29,934 bases of DNA from an uncultured Devosia sp. Its GTDB lineage: Bacteria > Pseudomonadota > Alphaproteobacteria > Rhizobiales > Devosiaceae. The position numbers and the translations under genes were made by a program. This document shows positions 17,051 through 26,006 of this stretch, in pieces. Location: the NCBI GenBank assembly GCA_946480655.1, contig CAMLKN010000004.1, positions 1 to 29,934 of the forward strand. Direction: 5' to 3'. Below the pieces are notes generated by a model. It was not told the origin of the DNA. It did no database searches and was given only the letters and a program-made list of their open reading frames with translations. How positions within the stretch are numbered: the first letter of the stretch is position 1; each line of letters opens with the position of its first letter.

Positions 17051-17086
17051 TGAAACAAAAGTTCAGCACAAGTTTCAACTGTGAAA
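17051..17086. promoter_or_regulatory. Candidate operator cluster for the second RpiR regulator
   Basis: The divergent gap holds TGAAACAAAAGTTCA (17051-17065) and TTTCAACTGTGAAA (17073-17086). TGAAAC (17051-17056) and GTTTCA (17072-17077) also form a longer inverted repeat. The cluster ends five bases before the -35 box of block D. The motif differs from the GGAAT/ATTCC operators, implying a separate specificity. Confidence 0.55.
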
Positions 17087-17090
17087 ATTA

Positions 17091-17120
17091 TTGACAGGCG
17101 GCCGTCGGACTTCATAGGCT
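17091..17120 (+). promoter_or_regulatory. Putative promoter of the second family-5 importer operon
   Basis: TTGACA (17091-17096) is followed after 18 bases by TAGGCT (17115-17120), a weak -10. It predicts a leader of about 95 bases before the ATG at 17223. The leader itself shows no further recognisable element. The AT-rich patch just upstream holds the operator cluster. Confidence 0.5.
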
Positions 17121-17222
17121 TGTCGCTAACGCTGACAGCGGCGGGCGAGGGGCTCGCGGAGCGTCAGACGATTTTGGCGCGGCATCAGCTAGCGAAGCCG
17201 GCCTGAACAGTGAGGGAACCTT

Positions 17223-18737
17223 ATGCTCCATTTTTCCAAGAAATTTCTCGCGGGCCTGGCAATCGCTACTGCCCTAACCTCGGTCGGCATTGCCGTGCCT
17301 GCCTATGCTGCCGAGCTGCGCATGGCCTGGTCGCAGGACGCCACCGGCCTCGACCCGCACAAGCAGACCGCCTTTTCCTCACTGCGCCTGCTTGAGCTGA
17401 TCTATGAGCCGCTGGTGCGCCTTGACGCCGAGCTCAATGTCGTGCCCGCCATTGCGACCAGCTGGGAATTCGCGGAAGACGCCAAGACCCTCACCTTCAC
17501 CCTCGATCCCAATGCCAAGTTCACCAATGGCGCCCAGGTCACCTCGGCCGACGTCAAGGCCTCGTTCGAGCGTCTGCTCGACGAAGAGACCGCGGCGGCC
17601 GCCCGCTCGAACTTCCTCTCGATCGAGAGCATCGACACGCCCGACGACGCGACTGTCGTCTTCAACCTCTCGACCGCCGACGTGCCGATCCTGGTTGCCA
17701 TGGCCACGATCAATGCCGCCGTGGTCCCGGCATCGGAAATCGAAGCGGGAACGATCGGCACCGAGGCCATCGGGTCAGGCCCGTTCGTGCTTGAGAGCTG
17801 GGAGCCCAATTCGCGCGAAGTGCTGAGTGCCAACCAAGACTGGGCCGGTGGCGATCTCGCCATCGACGGCATTACGATCTCGGTCCTGCCCGACGAGACG
17901 GCGATCCTGGCATCGCTCCGCGCCGGTCAGACCGACTTCGCGCTGCTCAATGATCCGCTTGTCGCGACCTTGGTGCCCATGGAGCCCAATCTCGAACTCA
18001 ACCGCGTGGGCGTGCTTTCCTATAACGTGCTCCAGCTCAATCCCTCGCGCCCGCCCATGGACAATCTCCTCGTCCGGCAGGCCATGAGCTGCGCCATTGA
18101 CCGCCAGGCGATTATCGATGCGGCGCTCGCCGGTGAGGGCAAGGTGACCGGTCCCCTGACCATGCCCGCCTTCGCCCAGGATCCGGCGAGCCTGTTCTGC
18201 TATGAACAGGACCTCGAAAAGGCCAAGGCGCTGATGGCCGAAGCCGGTGTCGACGGCTTTACCGCCAAGGTGATCGCGGCCACCGGCGAACCGCCCGTCG
18301 CTGCGTCGGAGGCCCAGGTGCTGCAGTCCCAGCTGGCCGAAATCGGCGTCAATCTCGAAATCGAGATGATGGAACTCAACGTCTATGTCGACACCTGGCT
18401 CGCCGGTGACTTCGACATGGCCGTCGCCCAGAATGGCGGTCGTCCGGATCCCTATCCGATGTACAACCGCTACTTCACCAAGGAAGGCAATCTGGTGAAG
18501 GTTTCCAACTTCACCGACGACGAACTCGACAGCCTGATGAAGCAGGGTCAGGCCGAGACCGATCCGGCCAAGCGTGTGGAAATCTTCCAAGCCTTCGAAA
18601 GCCGCCTGGCCGAGCTCTCGCCCTGGCTCTGGCTCTCGACCGGCTACAGCTACACCGCCCAGCTCAAGACCGTTTCCGGCTATGAGGCCTCGCCGACCGG
18701 CACGCTGTTCGGCCTGACCAAGGTCAGCGTAGAGTAA
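17223..18737 (+). CDS. ABC transporter periplasmic binding protein, family 5 (DppA/GsiB type)
   Basis: The 504-residue family-5 binding protein has a signal peptide of 29 residues ending VPAYA before Ala30, and no lipobox. Mature sequence starts AELRMAWSQDATGLDPHKQT, then LLELIYEPLVRLDAELNVVPAIA, FTNGAQVTSADVKASFERLL, IGSGPFVLESWEPN and DNLLVRQAMSCAIDRQAI, the normal peptide/glutathione-binding pattern. It is distinct from the chitobiose-like protein of block B. An AGGGAA precedes the ATG. It heads an operon with a GsiA-like fused ATPase and a serine hydrolase, so peptides or peptide-bearing muropeptides are the likely ligands. It is followed by a stem-loop and then the permease genes. Confidence 0.93.
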   Translation: MLHFSKKFLAGLAIATALTSVGIAVPAYAAELRMAWSQDATGLDPHKQTAFSSLRLLELIYEPLVRLDAELNVVPAIATSWEFAEDAKTLTFTLDPNAKFTNGAQVTSADVKASFERLLDEETAAAARSNFLSIESIDTPDDATVVFNLSTADVPILVAMATINAAVVPASEIEAGTIGTEAIGSGPFVLESWEPNSREVLSANQDWAGGDLAIDGITISVLPDETAILASLRAGQTDFALLNDPLVATLVPMEPNLELNRVGVLSYNVLQLNPSRPPMDNLLVRQAMSCAIDRQAIIDAALAGEGKVTGPLTMPAFAQDPASLFCYEQDLEKAKALMAEAGVDGFTAKVIAATGEPPVAASEAQVLQSQLAEIGVNLEIEMMELNVYVDTWLAGDFDMAVAQNGGRPDPYPMYNRYFTKEGNLVKVSNFTDDELDSLMKQGQAETDPAKRVEIFQAFESRLAELSPWLWLSTGYSYTAQLKTVSGYEASPTGTLFGLTKVSVE

Positions 18738-18751
18738 GAGTTCGACTATTC

Positions 18752-18776
18752 GGGGCCGGCCGTCGGGCCGGTCCCC
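18752..18776 (+). repeat. Stem-loop between binding-protein and permease genes
   Basis: A 10-base stem (GGGGCCGGCC, 18752-18761) pairs with GGCCGG/CCCC (18766-18776, one bulged T at 18772) around the loop GTCG. There is no T-run, so termination is unlikely. It lies 15 bases after the binding-protein stop, the same relative place as the elements at 3454-3519 and 11408-11475. Confidence 0.65.
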
Positions 18777-18795
18777 TCCTATCGGATCCAAGTCC

Positions 18796-19755
18796 ATGAG
18801 CTATGTGGTTCAGCGCCTGCTGACCTTCCCCCTCATCCTTCTGGGGGTTTCCATCCTGGTCTTTGTCTCGATCCGGCTCGTGCCGGGCGATGCGATCACA
18901 GCCATGCTGGGTACGGAAGCCGGCCTCCTGACCCCCGCCCAGCGCGCGGCTCTTTCTGCCTATTTCGGCATCGATCAACCGGTGTGGTCACAATATCTGC
19001 GCTGGCTCGGCGGCCTGTTCCAGGGCGACCTGGGCATTTCATCGATCTATGGCAAGCCGGTTCTCACCGTCATCCTCGAGCGCTTCCCGCTCACCCTGCA
19101 GCTGTCGCTGATGTCCATGGCGATTTCCTTGAGCGTGGGGATTCCGCTGGGCGTCCTTGCGGCCTCGCGCAATGAACGCCCCAGCGACCTCCTCGTCCGC
19201 GTGCTGGCGATGCTCGGCCAGTCGACGCCCAGTTTCGTCATCGGCATCCTCATCATCTATGTGCTGTCGGTGTTCTTTGGTTTCGTGCCGGCCATGGGCA
19301 CCTTCACCCCGCTCTTCGCCGATCCCCTGGCCAGCATTGGCCAGTTGATCTTTCCCGCCATAACGCTGGGCTTTGCCTTTGCCGCCTCGGTCACGCGCAT
19401 TTCGCGTTCGGCCATGCTCGATGTCTTGAGCGACGACTATGTGCGCACGGCCCGCTCCAAGGGCGCCTCGCCGATGAGCGTCATCTGGCGCCACGCCTTG
19501 CCCAACGCGCTGATCCCGGTGGTGACGCTCTCGGGCGTCGAGTTCGGCTACCTGTTGGGTGGTGCCGTCATCGTCGAACAGATCTTTGCCTTGCCGGGCC
19601 TCGGCCGGCTCGTGCTCGATGCCATTACCCAGCGCGACTATGCGCTGGTGCAGGGCACCATCCTGTTCATCGCATTCAACTTCCTCGTCGTGAACCTGCT
19701 CGTCGACCTCGCCTATGTCGCCCTCGACCCGCGCATCCGGATTGGAAGGCGCTGA
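18796..19755 (+). CDS. Peptide ABC transporter permease (DppB/GsiC type)
   Basis: This 319-residue permease begins SYVVQRLLTFPLILLGVSILVF and has the VSIRLVPGDA motif after the first membrane segment, the DppB hallmark. The EAA-type loop reads SDDYVRTARSKGASPMSVI, followed by WRHALPNALIPVVT. VVIVEQ-like AVIVEQIFALPGLGRL and the ending VDLAYVALDPRIR are also typical. The ribosome-binding site is weak. The stop overlaps the next start (TGATG), coupling it to the DppC-type permease. Confidence 0.93.
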   Translation: MSYVVQRLLTFPLILLGVSILVFVSIRLVPGDAITAMLGTEAGLLTPAQRAALSAYFGIDQPVWSQYLRWLGGLFQGDLGISSIYGKPVLTVILERFPLTLQLSLMSMAISLSVGIPLGVLAASRNERPSDLLVRVLAMLGQSTPSFVIGILIIYVLSVFFGFVPAMGTFTPLFADPLASIGQLIFPAITLGFAFAASVTRISRSAMLDVLSDDYVRTARSKGASPMSVIWRHALPNALIPVVTLSGVEFGYLLGGAVIVEQIFALPGLGRLVLDAITQRDYALVQGTILFIAFNFLVVNLLVDLAYVALDPRIRIGRR

Positions 19756-20597
19756 TGAAAAGCCTGCTCGCCGCGCTCTTGCGCCATCCTTCAGGTCGCA
19801 TCGGCCTTGTCATCATCGGGCTCTATCTGCTGGCCGCCATTTTAGGCACGGCAGGCCTCACCCCGCATGATCCCCTGAAGCTCTTTGCGATCGACCGGCT
19901 GAAGCCACCCAATGCCACCTATTGGTTTGGCACCGACCTGCTCGGCCGTGACTCACTCAGCCGGCTGATGGTGGGCATCCGCCAGTCCATGATCATCGCC
20001 TTTGCGGCGGTGGCCATCGCCACGCTGGCAGGAACCGTCATTGGCCTACTCTCGGCCTGGTGGGGCGGCATCTGGGACGGCATCTTCATGCGCGTCATGG
20101 ATGTCCTGCTGGCCTTTCCGGCCATTCTTCTGGCCCTGCTGATCATCGCCATTGTCGGTCCGGGCACGGCCACCAGCGTCGCGGCCATCGCCATCGTCTA
20201 TACGCCGATCTTCGCGCGTGTCGTCCGTGGGCCGGCCCTGTCGCTCAAGCAGCGCGACTTCGTCGACGCCGCTCGCACCTTCGGCAGTTCGCAGTCCTAT
20301 GTCCTGACCCGTCATCTGCTGCTCAACCTGGTCGCGCCGCTGGCCGTGCAGGTGACGCTGGCCCTAGCCTGGGCGCTGCTCACCGAAGCCGGGCTCAGCT
20401 TCCTGGGTCTCGGCACGCAGCCGCCAACGCCGTCGCTGGGCCTGATGCTCGCCGAGAGCCGCAACCTCATGCAGCACGCGCCATGGCTGATGATCTTCCC
20501 GGCCTTGACCATCATGCTGGGCATTCTCGGCTTCAACCTCACGGGCGACGCCTTGCGTGACATCCTCGACCCGCGCACACAAAGGAGAGAGGCATGA
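19755..20597 (+). CDS. Peptide ABC transporter permease (DppC/GsiD type)
   Basis: The 280-residue permease has a short N-terminal tail, then the first membrane segment ([18 protein letters not shown]). [21 protein letters not shown] is the DppC signature. The EAA-like loop reads [19 protein letters not shown], then [29 protein letters not shown] and the ending [13 protein letters not shown] are textbook. It is coupled by TGATG to the upstream permease and by ATGA to the fused ATPase downstream. Confidence 0.94.
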   Translation: MKSLLAALLRHPSGRIGLVIIGLYLLAAILGTAGLTPHDPLKLFAIDRLKPPNATYWFGTDLLGRDSLSRLMVGIRQSMIIAFAAVAIATLAGTVIGLLSAWWGGIWDGIFMRVMDVLLAFPAILLALLIIAIVGPGTATSVAAIAIVYTPIFARVVRGPALSLKQRDFVDAARTFGSSQSYVLTRHLLLNLVAPLAVQVTLALAWALLTEAGLSFLGLGTQPPTPSLGLMLAESRNLMQHAPWLMIFPALTIMLGILGFNLTGDALRDILDPRTQRREA

Positions 20598-22324
20598 CCA
20601 GATTGCTCTCCGTTCGCGATCTTCGCGTCGGCTTCGGATCCGATCCCTCCGCAAATGAAGTGGTCAAGGGTGTCAGCTTCGACCTCGAAGCCGGCCAGAC
20701 CCTGGCCATTGTCGGAGAATCCGGCTCGGGCAAGTCGGTCTCGGCGCTCTCGATCAATCGCCTCGTCGATTTCGGCGGCGGCCGCATCACCAATGGGTCG
20801 ATCGAACTGACCCGCGCCGATGGTTCTGTGGTCAATGTCGCCCGAGCCGACGAGAAGACCATGCTGGGCATTCGCGGACGCGATGTCGGCATGATCTTCC
20901 AGGAGCCGATGACGTCGCTCAACCCGGTCCACACCGTCGGTGCGCAGATCGAGGAGGCCTTCAGGCTCTCCAAGGGCCTGACCGGCGCGCAGGCGCACAA
21001 GGCGACATTGGACGTTTTGGGGCGGGTGCGCATCCCCGATGCCCAATCCCGCCTTGGCTATTATCCGCATCAGCTTTCGGGCGGCATGCGCCAGCGCATC
21101 ATGATCGCCATGGCGCTGGCCGCAAGCCCCCGTCTGCTCATCGCGGACGAGCCGACCACGGCACTCGACGTCACCGTGCAGGCGCAGATCATGGCGCTGC
21201 TGGCCGAGTTGCGCGAAGAAACCGGCATGGCAATGATCTTCATCACCCATGACATCGGCCTTGTCGCCGGCATCGCCGACCGCATCATGGTCATGCAGAA
21301 CGGAGTGGCCGTCGAAGAGGACGAGGCCGATCGCGTTTTAGACAATCCCCAGCACGACTATACGCGACACCTCTTGCGCGCCGTGCCGCATTTCACTTCC
21401 GGCGCAGCCGTCCGAGGCGACAGCGCGCGCCCCAAGGCGCGCGATCCGATCGTCAAGGTCGATGATCTCGTCGTACGGTTTTCCGTGGGCCGGAGCTGGT
21501 TCAAGCCGAAAGGCGCCATCCATGCCGTGGATGGCGTCAGCTTCGACCTCATGCCTGGAGAGACCTTGGCGATTGTGGGCGAAAGCGGTTGCGGCAAGTC
21601 CACTACGGCGCGGGCGCTGCTCGGCCTCAACAGCAGGACGCGGGGCGTTATCGAAGTGACATCCGGCCGCTCCCGCCGGCCTGTACAGATGGTGTTCCAG
21701 GATCCTTTCGCCTCGCTCAACCCGCGGCTCAATGTCGAGGCCCTCTTGGCCGAACCGGCTGTCGCCAATGGCCAGCGCCTGGATGCTGCACTGCGCCAGC
21801 GCATGGCCTTCCTCCTGGATCGTGTCGGCCTGCCCAAGGATGCCCTCAGCCGCTATCCGCACCAGTTCTCCGGCGGCCAAAGGCAGCGCCTCTGCATTGC
21901 CCGGGCCCTGATGCTCAATCCCGACGTCGTGGTGCTGGACGAGGCGGTTTCCGCGCTCGACGTTTCGGTGCAGGCCCGGGTGCTCGACCTTCTCATCGAC
22001 CTGCAGCACGAATTCGGCCTCGCCTATCTCTTCATCTCGCATGACATGGCGGTTGTCGAACGCATTGCGCACCGCATCGCAGTGATGTTCGCCGGCCAGG
22101 TGGTGGAGATCGGCAATGCCCGCGCCGTGCTGGCCGAGCCGCAGCACAGCTACACCAGGCGGCTGATTGCCGCCGTTCCGGCGATCGAGCGCCGCCGCCA
22201 GAGCTATGCCGTCGACATGACGCAGGTGCCCTCGCTGGTCCGCCCGCCCGGCTATGAACCGCCCGTGGCACGCTGGCGCGAGGCAGGCGAGGATCACCGC
22301 GTTCGTCTTGAGGAGCCGACATGA
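20594..22324 (+). CDS. Fused double ATPase of the peptide ABC transporter (GsiA type)
   Basis: The 576-residue protein carries two complete ABC domains. Domain 1: Walker [10 protein letters not shown] (41-49), signature LSGGMRQR (161-168), Walker B LLIADE (181-186), switch ITHD. Domain 2: Walker [10 protein letters not shown] (329-337), signature FSGGQRQR (425-432), Walker B VVVLDE (445-450) and [10 protein letters not shown]. The [10 protein letters not shown] after Walker B and the [19 protein letters not shown] tail recall E. coli GsiA, the glutathione importer ATPase, and YejF. Both domains keep all catalytic elements. In block B the same two functions are separate genes, so the two family-5 importers are not recent duplicates of each other. 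It is linked by ATGA overlaps to the permease upstream and the serine hydrolase downstream. Confidence 0.94.
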   Translation: MTRLLSVRDLRVGFGSDPSANEVVKGVSFDLEAGQTLAIVGESGSGKSVSALSINRLVDFGGGRITNGSIELTRADGSVVNVARADEKTMLGIRGRDVGMIFQEPMTSLNPVHTVGAQIEEAFRLSKGLTGAQAHKATLDVLGRVRIPDAQSRLGYYPHQLSGGMRQRIMIAMALAASPRLLIADEPTTALDVTVQAQIMALLAELREETGMAMIFITHDIGLVAGIADRIMVMQNGVAVEEDEADRVLDNPQHDYTRHLLRAVPHFTSGAAVRGDSARPKARDPIVKVDDLVVRFSVGRSWFKPKGAIHAVDGVSFDLMPGETLAIVGESGCGKSTTARALLGLNSRTRGVIEVTSGRSRRPVQMVFQDPFASLNPRLNVEALLAEPAVANGQRLDAALRQRMAFLLDRVGLPKDALSRYPHQFSGGQRQRLCIARALMLNPDVVVLDEAVSALDVSVQARVLDLLIDLQHEFGLAYLFISHDMAVVERIAHRIAVMFAGQVVEIGNARAVLAEPQHSYTRRLIAAVPAIERRRQSYAVDMTQVPSLVRPPGYEPPVARWREAGEDHRVRLEEPT

Positions 22325-23325
22325 CAAGTGTCGAAACAAGTGTCGAACAAAAACTCGACCGCGCCTTCACCCCGCTTGCCCGGGCCATCGAGGCCGGGCG
22401 CATTCCCGGCGGCGTGCTGGGCGTGGTGGACCGTGCTGGCAATCGCGCGATCCGCGCCGCAGGCCAGGCCCAGACGGTTCCGATCCGCCGCCCTATGACC
22501 GAAAACACCTGGTTCGACCTTGCCTCGCTCACCAAGGTGCTGTTCACCACCGAACGCATCCTGGCCCTCGCCGAATCGGGGCGCATCGACCTCGACGCGC
22601 CGCTGACCTCGGTCCTCCCCGACTACCGGCACTACAACCTGGACAATTGGGAACGGAAGGTCACCTTCCGCCAGTGCCTGGGGCACCAGACGCCTTATCC
22701 GGCGGTGTTCCCACTCTATACCTATGGCCGGGATCCGGACCTGTTGCGGACCTTCCTGCTGCAGCACGAATTCCCAGCCGGGCCGGCCGTCTATTCTGAT
22801 ATAAACTTCATCCTGCTTGGCCTCGCGCTCGAGCGCATCGAAGGCAAATGGATCCGCCAGCAGGACCCGGGCAAGGGCTTCGCCTGGTCGGCCGATCCGG
22901 CCGATGCAGCCGCCACCGAGGATTGCTACTGGCGCCATCGCGTGCTCGTGGGCGAGGTGCATGACGACAATTGCTCGGCCCTCGAAGGGGCCGGACACGC
23001 TGGCCTCTTCGGCACGGTCACCAGCGTGCTGGACTTTGCCGAGGACAAGCTTGCCAGCGCCGGCCCCGACGCCCTTGTCCGCACGCCGCTCTCGGGTCGC
23101 CGCACCCATGGCTGGGAGCGCCCCTATGAGGGCTGGTCAGGTGGCGAACTTTGTTCACGCCAGACCATCGGCCATACCGGTTTTACCGGCACCGGCCTGT
23201 GGCTCGATTTCGAACGCGGCCATGCCTGGACGCTGCTCACCAACCGGGTGCATCCGACGCGCCACTTCGACAGCGGCATCGTCCCGCTGCGCCGGGCCGT
23301 CGGGGATGCCATCAATGCCGAATAG
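22321..23325 (+). CDS. Beta-lactamase-fold serine hydrolase, possible muropeptide amidase (AmiE-like)
   Basis: The 334-residue protein belongs to the class C beta-lactamase/esterase superfamily. The catalytic SxxK is Ser69-Leu-Thr-Lys72 ([12 protein letters not shown]), the second motif is Tyr158-Ser-Asp160 ([11 protein letters not shown]), and the third is His285-Thr-Gly ([11 protein letters not shown]). [19 protein letters not shown] is a family hallmark. No signal peptide is visible, so it works in the cytosol, unlike resistance beta-lactamases. It overlaps the fused ATPase by ATGA and precedes anmK by ten bases. In Bacillus subtilis a serine hydrolase of this superfamily, AmiE (YbbE), next to nagZ and murQ, releases peptides from MurNAc. 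The same job, removing the peptide before AnmK acts, is inferred. An esterase or D-peptidase role is the alternative. Confidence 0.85.
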   Translation: MTSVETSVEQKLDRAFTPLARAIEAGRIPGGVLGVVDRAGNRAIRAAGQAQTVPIRRPMTENTWFDLASLTKVLFTTERILALAESGRIDLDAPLTSVLPDYRHYNLDNWERKVTFRQCLGHQTPYPAVFPLYTYGRDPDLLRTFLLQHEFPAGPAVYSDINFILLGLALERIEGKWIRQQDPGKGFAWSADPADAAATEDCYWRHRVLVGEVHDDNCSALEGAGHAGLFGTVTSVLDFAEDKLASAGPDALVRTPLSGRRTHGWERPYEGWSGGELCSRQTIGHTGFTGTGLWLDFERGHAWTLLTNRVHPTRHFDSGIVPLRRAVGDAINAE

Positions 23326-23335
23326 GGAGACTTCC

Positions 23336-24454
23336 ATGGAACCGATCTGGGCCATTGGGCTGATGACGGGCACTGTGCTCGATGGAAATATCGATGTCGC
23401 GCTGCTGCGGACCGACGGCGAGACGGTGGAGAGTTTCGGCGCCTATACGCTTGCGCCCTATCCGCGGTCCATCCGCGACACGCTTGAGGAAACCCTCAGC
23501 CAGGCGCGAAAGTGGAATTTCGAGGGTCCTGAACCCGCCATTTTTGCAGAGGCCGAAGACGCCCTCACCCGTGCCCAATCCGCCGCCGTGCTCGACCTCG
23601 TGGCCGAGGCAGGGCTGGCCCCCGGCGACATCGGCATCATCGGCTTCCACGGCCAATCGGTCCTGCATCGCGCACCGCAACCGGGTCGCATAGGCGCCAC
23701 CCGCCAGCTCGGCAATGGCGCGCTGATGCATGAGATCACCGGCATCAAGACCGCCTACGACTTCCGCTCGGCCGACGTGCGCGCCGGGGGACAGGGCGCG
23801 CCGCTCGCCGCCCTTTACCATCAGGCGCTGCTCAAGAAGATCGGCGCCCAGGATGGCAAGACCGCGGTGCTCAACCTCGGCGGCGTCGCCAACATCACCT
23901 ATTGGGACGGCGCTGATACTCTGATCGCCTTCGATACCGGCCCCGCCAACGCCCCGATCAACGACTTCGTCAAGGGCCTCGGCCTGGGGGACATGGATCA
24001 GAACGGCGAAATGGCGCTCCGCGGCACCGTCGATGAAGTCCGCCTGGCGCGGCTCCTCACCCATCAATACTTGTCCAAGCCCTATCCCAAGTCGCTGGAT
24101 CGGTTCGACTTCCTCGCAACCATGGCTGATGGCCTTAGTGCCGAGGACGGTGCGGCAACTTTGACCGCCTTTACCACGGGCGCGGTGGGCAAGGCGCTCG
24201 ACCTGCTGCCCCAGCGCCCGGAGCGGCTTGTGGTCTGCGGTGGCGGGCGGCACAATCCGGCGATCATGGCTATGCTGGCAACACGCGCCAGGGTTGAAGC
24301 CGTGCCGGCCGAAGCCGTCGGCTGGCGAGGCGATGCCATCGAGGCGGAGTGTTTCGCTTTTCTCGCCGTGCGCGTGCTGCGTGGCCTGCCGATCAGTTTT
24401 CCGACCACGACCGGCGCCCCGCACCCACTCACCGGCGGTGTCCTGGCCGCATGA
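23336..24454 (+). CDS. anmK: Anhydro-N-acetylmuramic acid kinase AnmK
   Basis: The 372-residue ASKHA-fold kinase hydrolyses the 1,6-anhydro ring and phosphorylates anhMurNAc to MurNAc-6-P, the substrate of MurQ. Features: nucleotide loop [16 protein letters not shown] (8-23; SGTSLDG in most homologues), [57 protein letters not shown], and [10 protein letters not shown]. The GGGRHN segment near the C-terminus and the length match the family. GGGAGA precedes the ATG. It lies between the serine hydrolase and a GNAT gene (ATGA overlap). Its presence implies that anhydro-muropeptides made by lytic transglycosylases reach the cytosol. Confidence 0.95.
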   Translation: MEPIWAIGLMTGTVLDGNIDVALLRTDGETVESFGAYTLAPYPRSIRDTLEETLSQARKWNFEGPEPAIFAEAEDALTRAQSAAVLDLVAEAGLAPGDIGIIGFHGQSVLHRAPQPGRIGATRQLGNGALMHEITGIKTAYDFRSADVRAGGQGAPLAALYHQALLKKIGAQDGKTAVLNLGGVANITYWDGADTLIAFDTGPANAPINDFVKGLGLGDMDQNGEMALRGTVDEVRLARLLTHQYLSKPYPKSLDRFDFLATMADGLSAEDGAATLTAFTTGAVGKALDLLPQRPERLVVCGGGRHNPAIMAMLATRARVEAVPAEAVGWRGDAIEAECFAFLAVRVLRGLPISFPTTTGAPHPLTGGVLAA

Positions 24455-24948
24455 CGATGAGCGAACTGGCCCTTGAAGTGACCGACGCGCCGCGCGCGAG
24501 CGACGTCGACTTCATCGGGAAGTCCCTCTCCGAATTCAACCATGGCGATGTCGGTCCATCTGACCGATTGCCACTGGCGGTGTTTCTGCGGGACCAGGGC
24601 GACGCTATTGTTGCCGGCATTTCCGGCTATACGGCGTGGGGCTGGCTCTATGTGCAGTGGCTGTGGGTTGCCGAAAATCAGCGGGGCCGAAAGTTGGCCG
24701 CGACAATGCTGGCGGCGGCGGAAGCAGAAGCGCGCCGTCGCGGTTGCCATGGAGCTTACATCGACACGTTCAATCCACATGCCCTTCATGCCTACCAGCG
24801 CGCCGGCTACAAGGCCTTCGGGCATTTGCCGGACTTCCCGCCAGGACGCACTCGGACCTTTCTTCAGAAGCCGCTGGATACTTCTGATCCCGCAACGATG
24901 CCGCCCCTACCAGGCGCCAGTCGAGACAAGCCGACAGGCGCTGACTGA
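24451..24948 (+). CDS. GNAT-family N-acetyltransferase (second copy)
   Basis: From the ATG in the ATGA overlap with anmK the product has 165 residues. The acetyl-CoA motif is [17 protein letters not shown], where the usual G-x-G/A is G-R-K-L-A, followed by a helix rich in Ala and Glu. [27 protein letters not shown] is the standard GNAT C-terminal motif. It is last in the block D operon. It is not obviously a copy of the GNAT beside murQ: lengths agree but motifs differ. Substrate is unknown; acetylation of an amine released from cell-wall peptides or sugars is only a contextual guess. The 86-base gap to the convergent iron-binding-protein gene shows no clear terminator. Confidence 0.85.
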   Translation: MTMSELALEVTDAPRASDVDFIGKSLSEFNHGDVGPSDRLPLAVFLRDQGDAIVAGISGYTAWGWLYVQWLWVAENQRGRKLAATMLAAAEAEARRRGCHGAYIDTFNPHALHAYQRAGYKAFGHLPDFPPGRTRTFLQKPLDTSDPATMPPLPGASRDKPTGAD

Positions 24949-25034
24949 AGGACACGACATCTAACACGACGCTGAGGAAGGTCGGGGACCGCCCATAGTC
25001 AGGCAACTAAGGCCCAGCCTATGCCACGGCCCTC

Positions 25035-25955
25035 CTAGCGGGTACTCTCCAGGCCGAAGATGGCCTCGATATCGTCGAGCATCAGGTGGGCGGCGTAGAT
25101 CCCGCCGGCACTGTTCCAGATGATCTCGCTGATGCGTTGCGCCTTGCCGGCCTTGACGGCATCGAGGTTGAGCCAGAGCGGATCGTTGAGCCAGTCGTTG
25201 AGGTTGGCGGTGGCTTCGTCATCGTTGAGATCGCTGGAAAAGTAGAAGATGCGGTCGGCATCCATCTCGGGGATGCGTTCCTTCGTGACCTCTTCGGCGA
25301 ATTCGTCCCTGTCCTGGGCGGGCGGACGGGCGAAGCCGATCTGGTCCAGGATGAGACCACCAAAGTTCTGCTTGTAGTAGATGCGGGTCCGGTTGGGCGA
25401 GAAGCGTACGAGCGAGATGGTTTCGTTGACCGCATCGCCCAGGGCATCGTGGATGGCGGTGGTGCGGGCGGCGAGCCCCGCGAGGGCCGCCTTGCCTTCG
25501 GCACTCTTGCCGATGACGTCGGCGTAGAATTGCAGGTTGTCCTGCCAGGTGCCGCCGATGGTTTCGGACATTACCGTGGGGGCAATGGCCGAAAGCTGGG
25601 GATAGATATCTTCCTGGCGCACCTTGGTCCCGAGGATCAGGTCGGGCTCCAGCGTGGCGAGGATTTCGAGATTGACGGCCAGCTCGGTGCCCAGGGGCAC
25701 AGTGTCGGCCAGCGGGGCGGCAATGTGGTCGTACCAGGGGTCGCCGTCCCAGCTCTGGACGGCGCCGACCGGGGTGACGCCCAGATAGAGCAGCGCCTCG
25801 GTGCCCTCATTGGTCAGCATGACGATGCGCTGCGGATTGTCCGGGACGTCGGTGACGCCCATGGCATGGGTGATTTCGCGGGCGGCGAGCGGGCCGGAAA
25901 GGGCAAAGACAGCGATTGCGGCCAACAGGCCAGTGGCGAGACGACGCTTGTTCAT
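25035..25955 (-). CDS. Iron-siderophore ABC transporter binding protein (FecB/FhuD type), copy 1
   Basis: The 306-residue periplasmic-binding protein (helical-backbone type) delivers a ferric siderophore. A signal peptide runs to about residue 25 (LSGPLAA before Arg), without lipobox cysteine. VPDNPQRIVMLTNEGTEALLYLG is the opening of the Fe3+-siderophore-binding domain, followed by LEPDLILGTK, LSAIAPTV and FYFSSDLND. It is a clear paralog of the gene upstream on the same strand, sharing EITHAMGVTDVPDNPQRIV and the C-terminal LMLDDIEAI.GLESTR. Only 51 bases separate them, and those contain an intrinsic terminator. No separate promoter was recognised, so expression may rely on read-through. 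The siderophore is not deducible. Confidence 0.92.
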   Translation of the reverse strand: MNKRRLATGLLAAIAVFALSGPLAAREITHAMGVTDVPDNPQRIVMLTNEGTEALLYLGVTPVGAVQSWDGDPWYDHIAAPLADTVPLGTELAVNLEILATLEPDLILGTKVRQEDIYPQLSAIAPTVMSETIGGTWQDNLQFYADVIGKSAEGKAALAGLAARTTAIHDALGDAVNETISLVRFSPNRTRIYYKQNFGGLILDQIGFARPPAQDRDEFAEEVTKERIPEMDADRIFYFSSDLNDDEATANLNDWLNDPLWLNLDAVKAGKAQRISEIIWNSAGGIYAAHLMLDDIEAIFGLESTR

Positions 25956-25972
25956 CGAAGGGGTCCAGGAGC

Positions 25973-25999
25973 AAAAAAAAGGCCGACCAAAGGCCGGCC
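25973..25999 (-). terminator. Intrinsic terminator between the two siderophore-binding-protein genes
   Basis: On the minus strand GGCCGGC (25999-25993), loop CTTTG, GTCGGCC (25987-25981, one G-T wobble) is followed at once by eight T residues (25980-25973). It lies directly after the stop of copy 2 and 18 bases before the start of copy 1. It is the clearest rho-independent terminator in the window. Confidence 0.85.
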
Positions 26000-26006
26000 G
26001 GGTTGA

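Noticed and set aside
22321..23325. A beta-lactamase antibiotic-resistance gene
   Set aside because: There is no signal peptide, and the gene is embedded in a murein-catabolic operon. The motif context is that of general serine hydrolases.
22817..23335. An upstream extension of anmK
   Set aside because: The frame is open through the serine-hydrolase gene but reads Arg/Ser/Pro-rich shadow sequence. The ATG at 23336 has a ribosome-binding site and starts the conserved fold.
23312..24424. A 370-codon open frame on the minus strand
   Set aside because: It is antisense to anmK, which has complete family motifs; no function or ribosome-binding site supports it.
24949..25034. A bidirectional terminator between the second GNAT gene and the convergent siderophore-binding gene
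   Set aside because: No stable stem with a T-run is visible in this 86-base gap.
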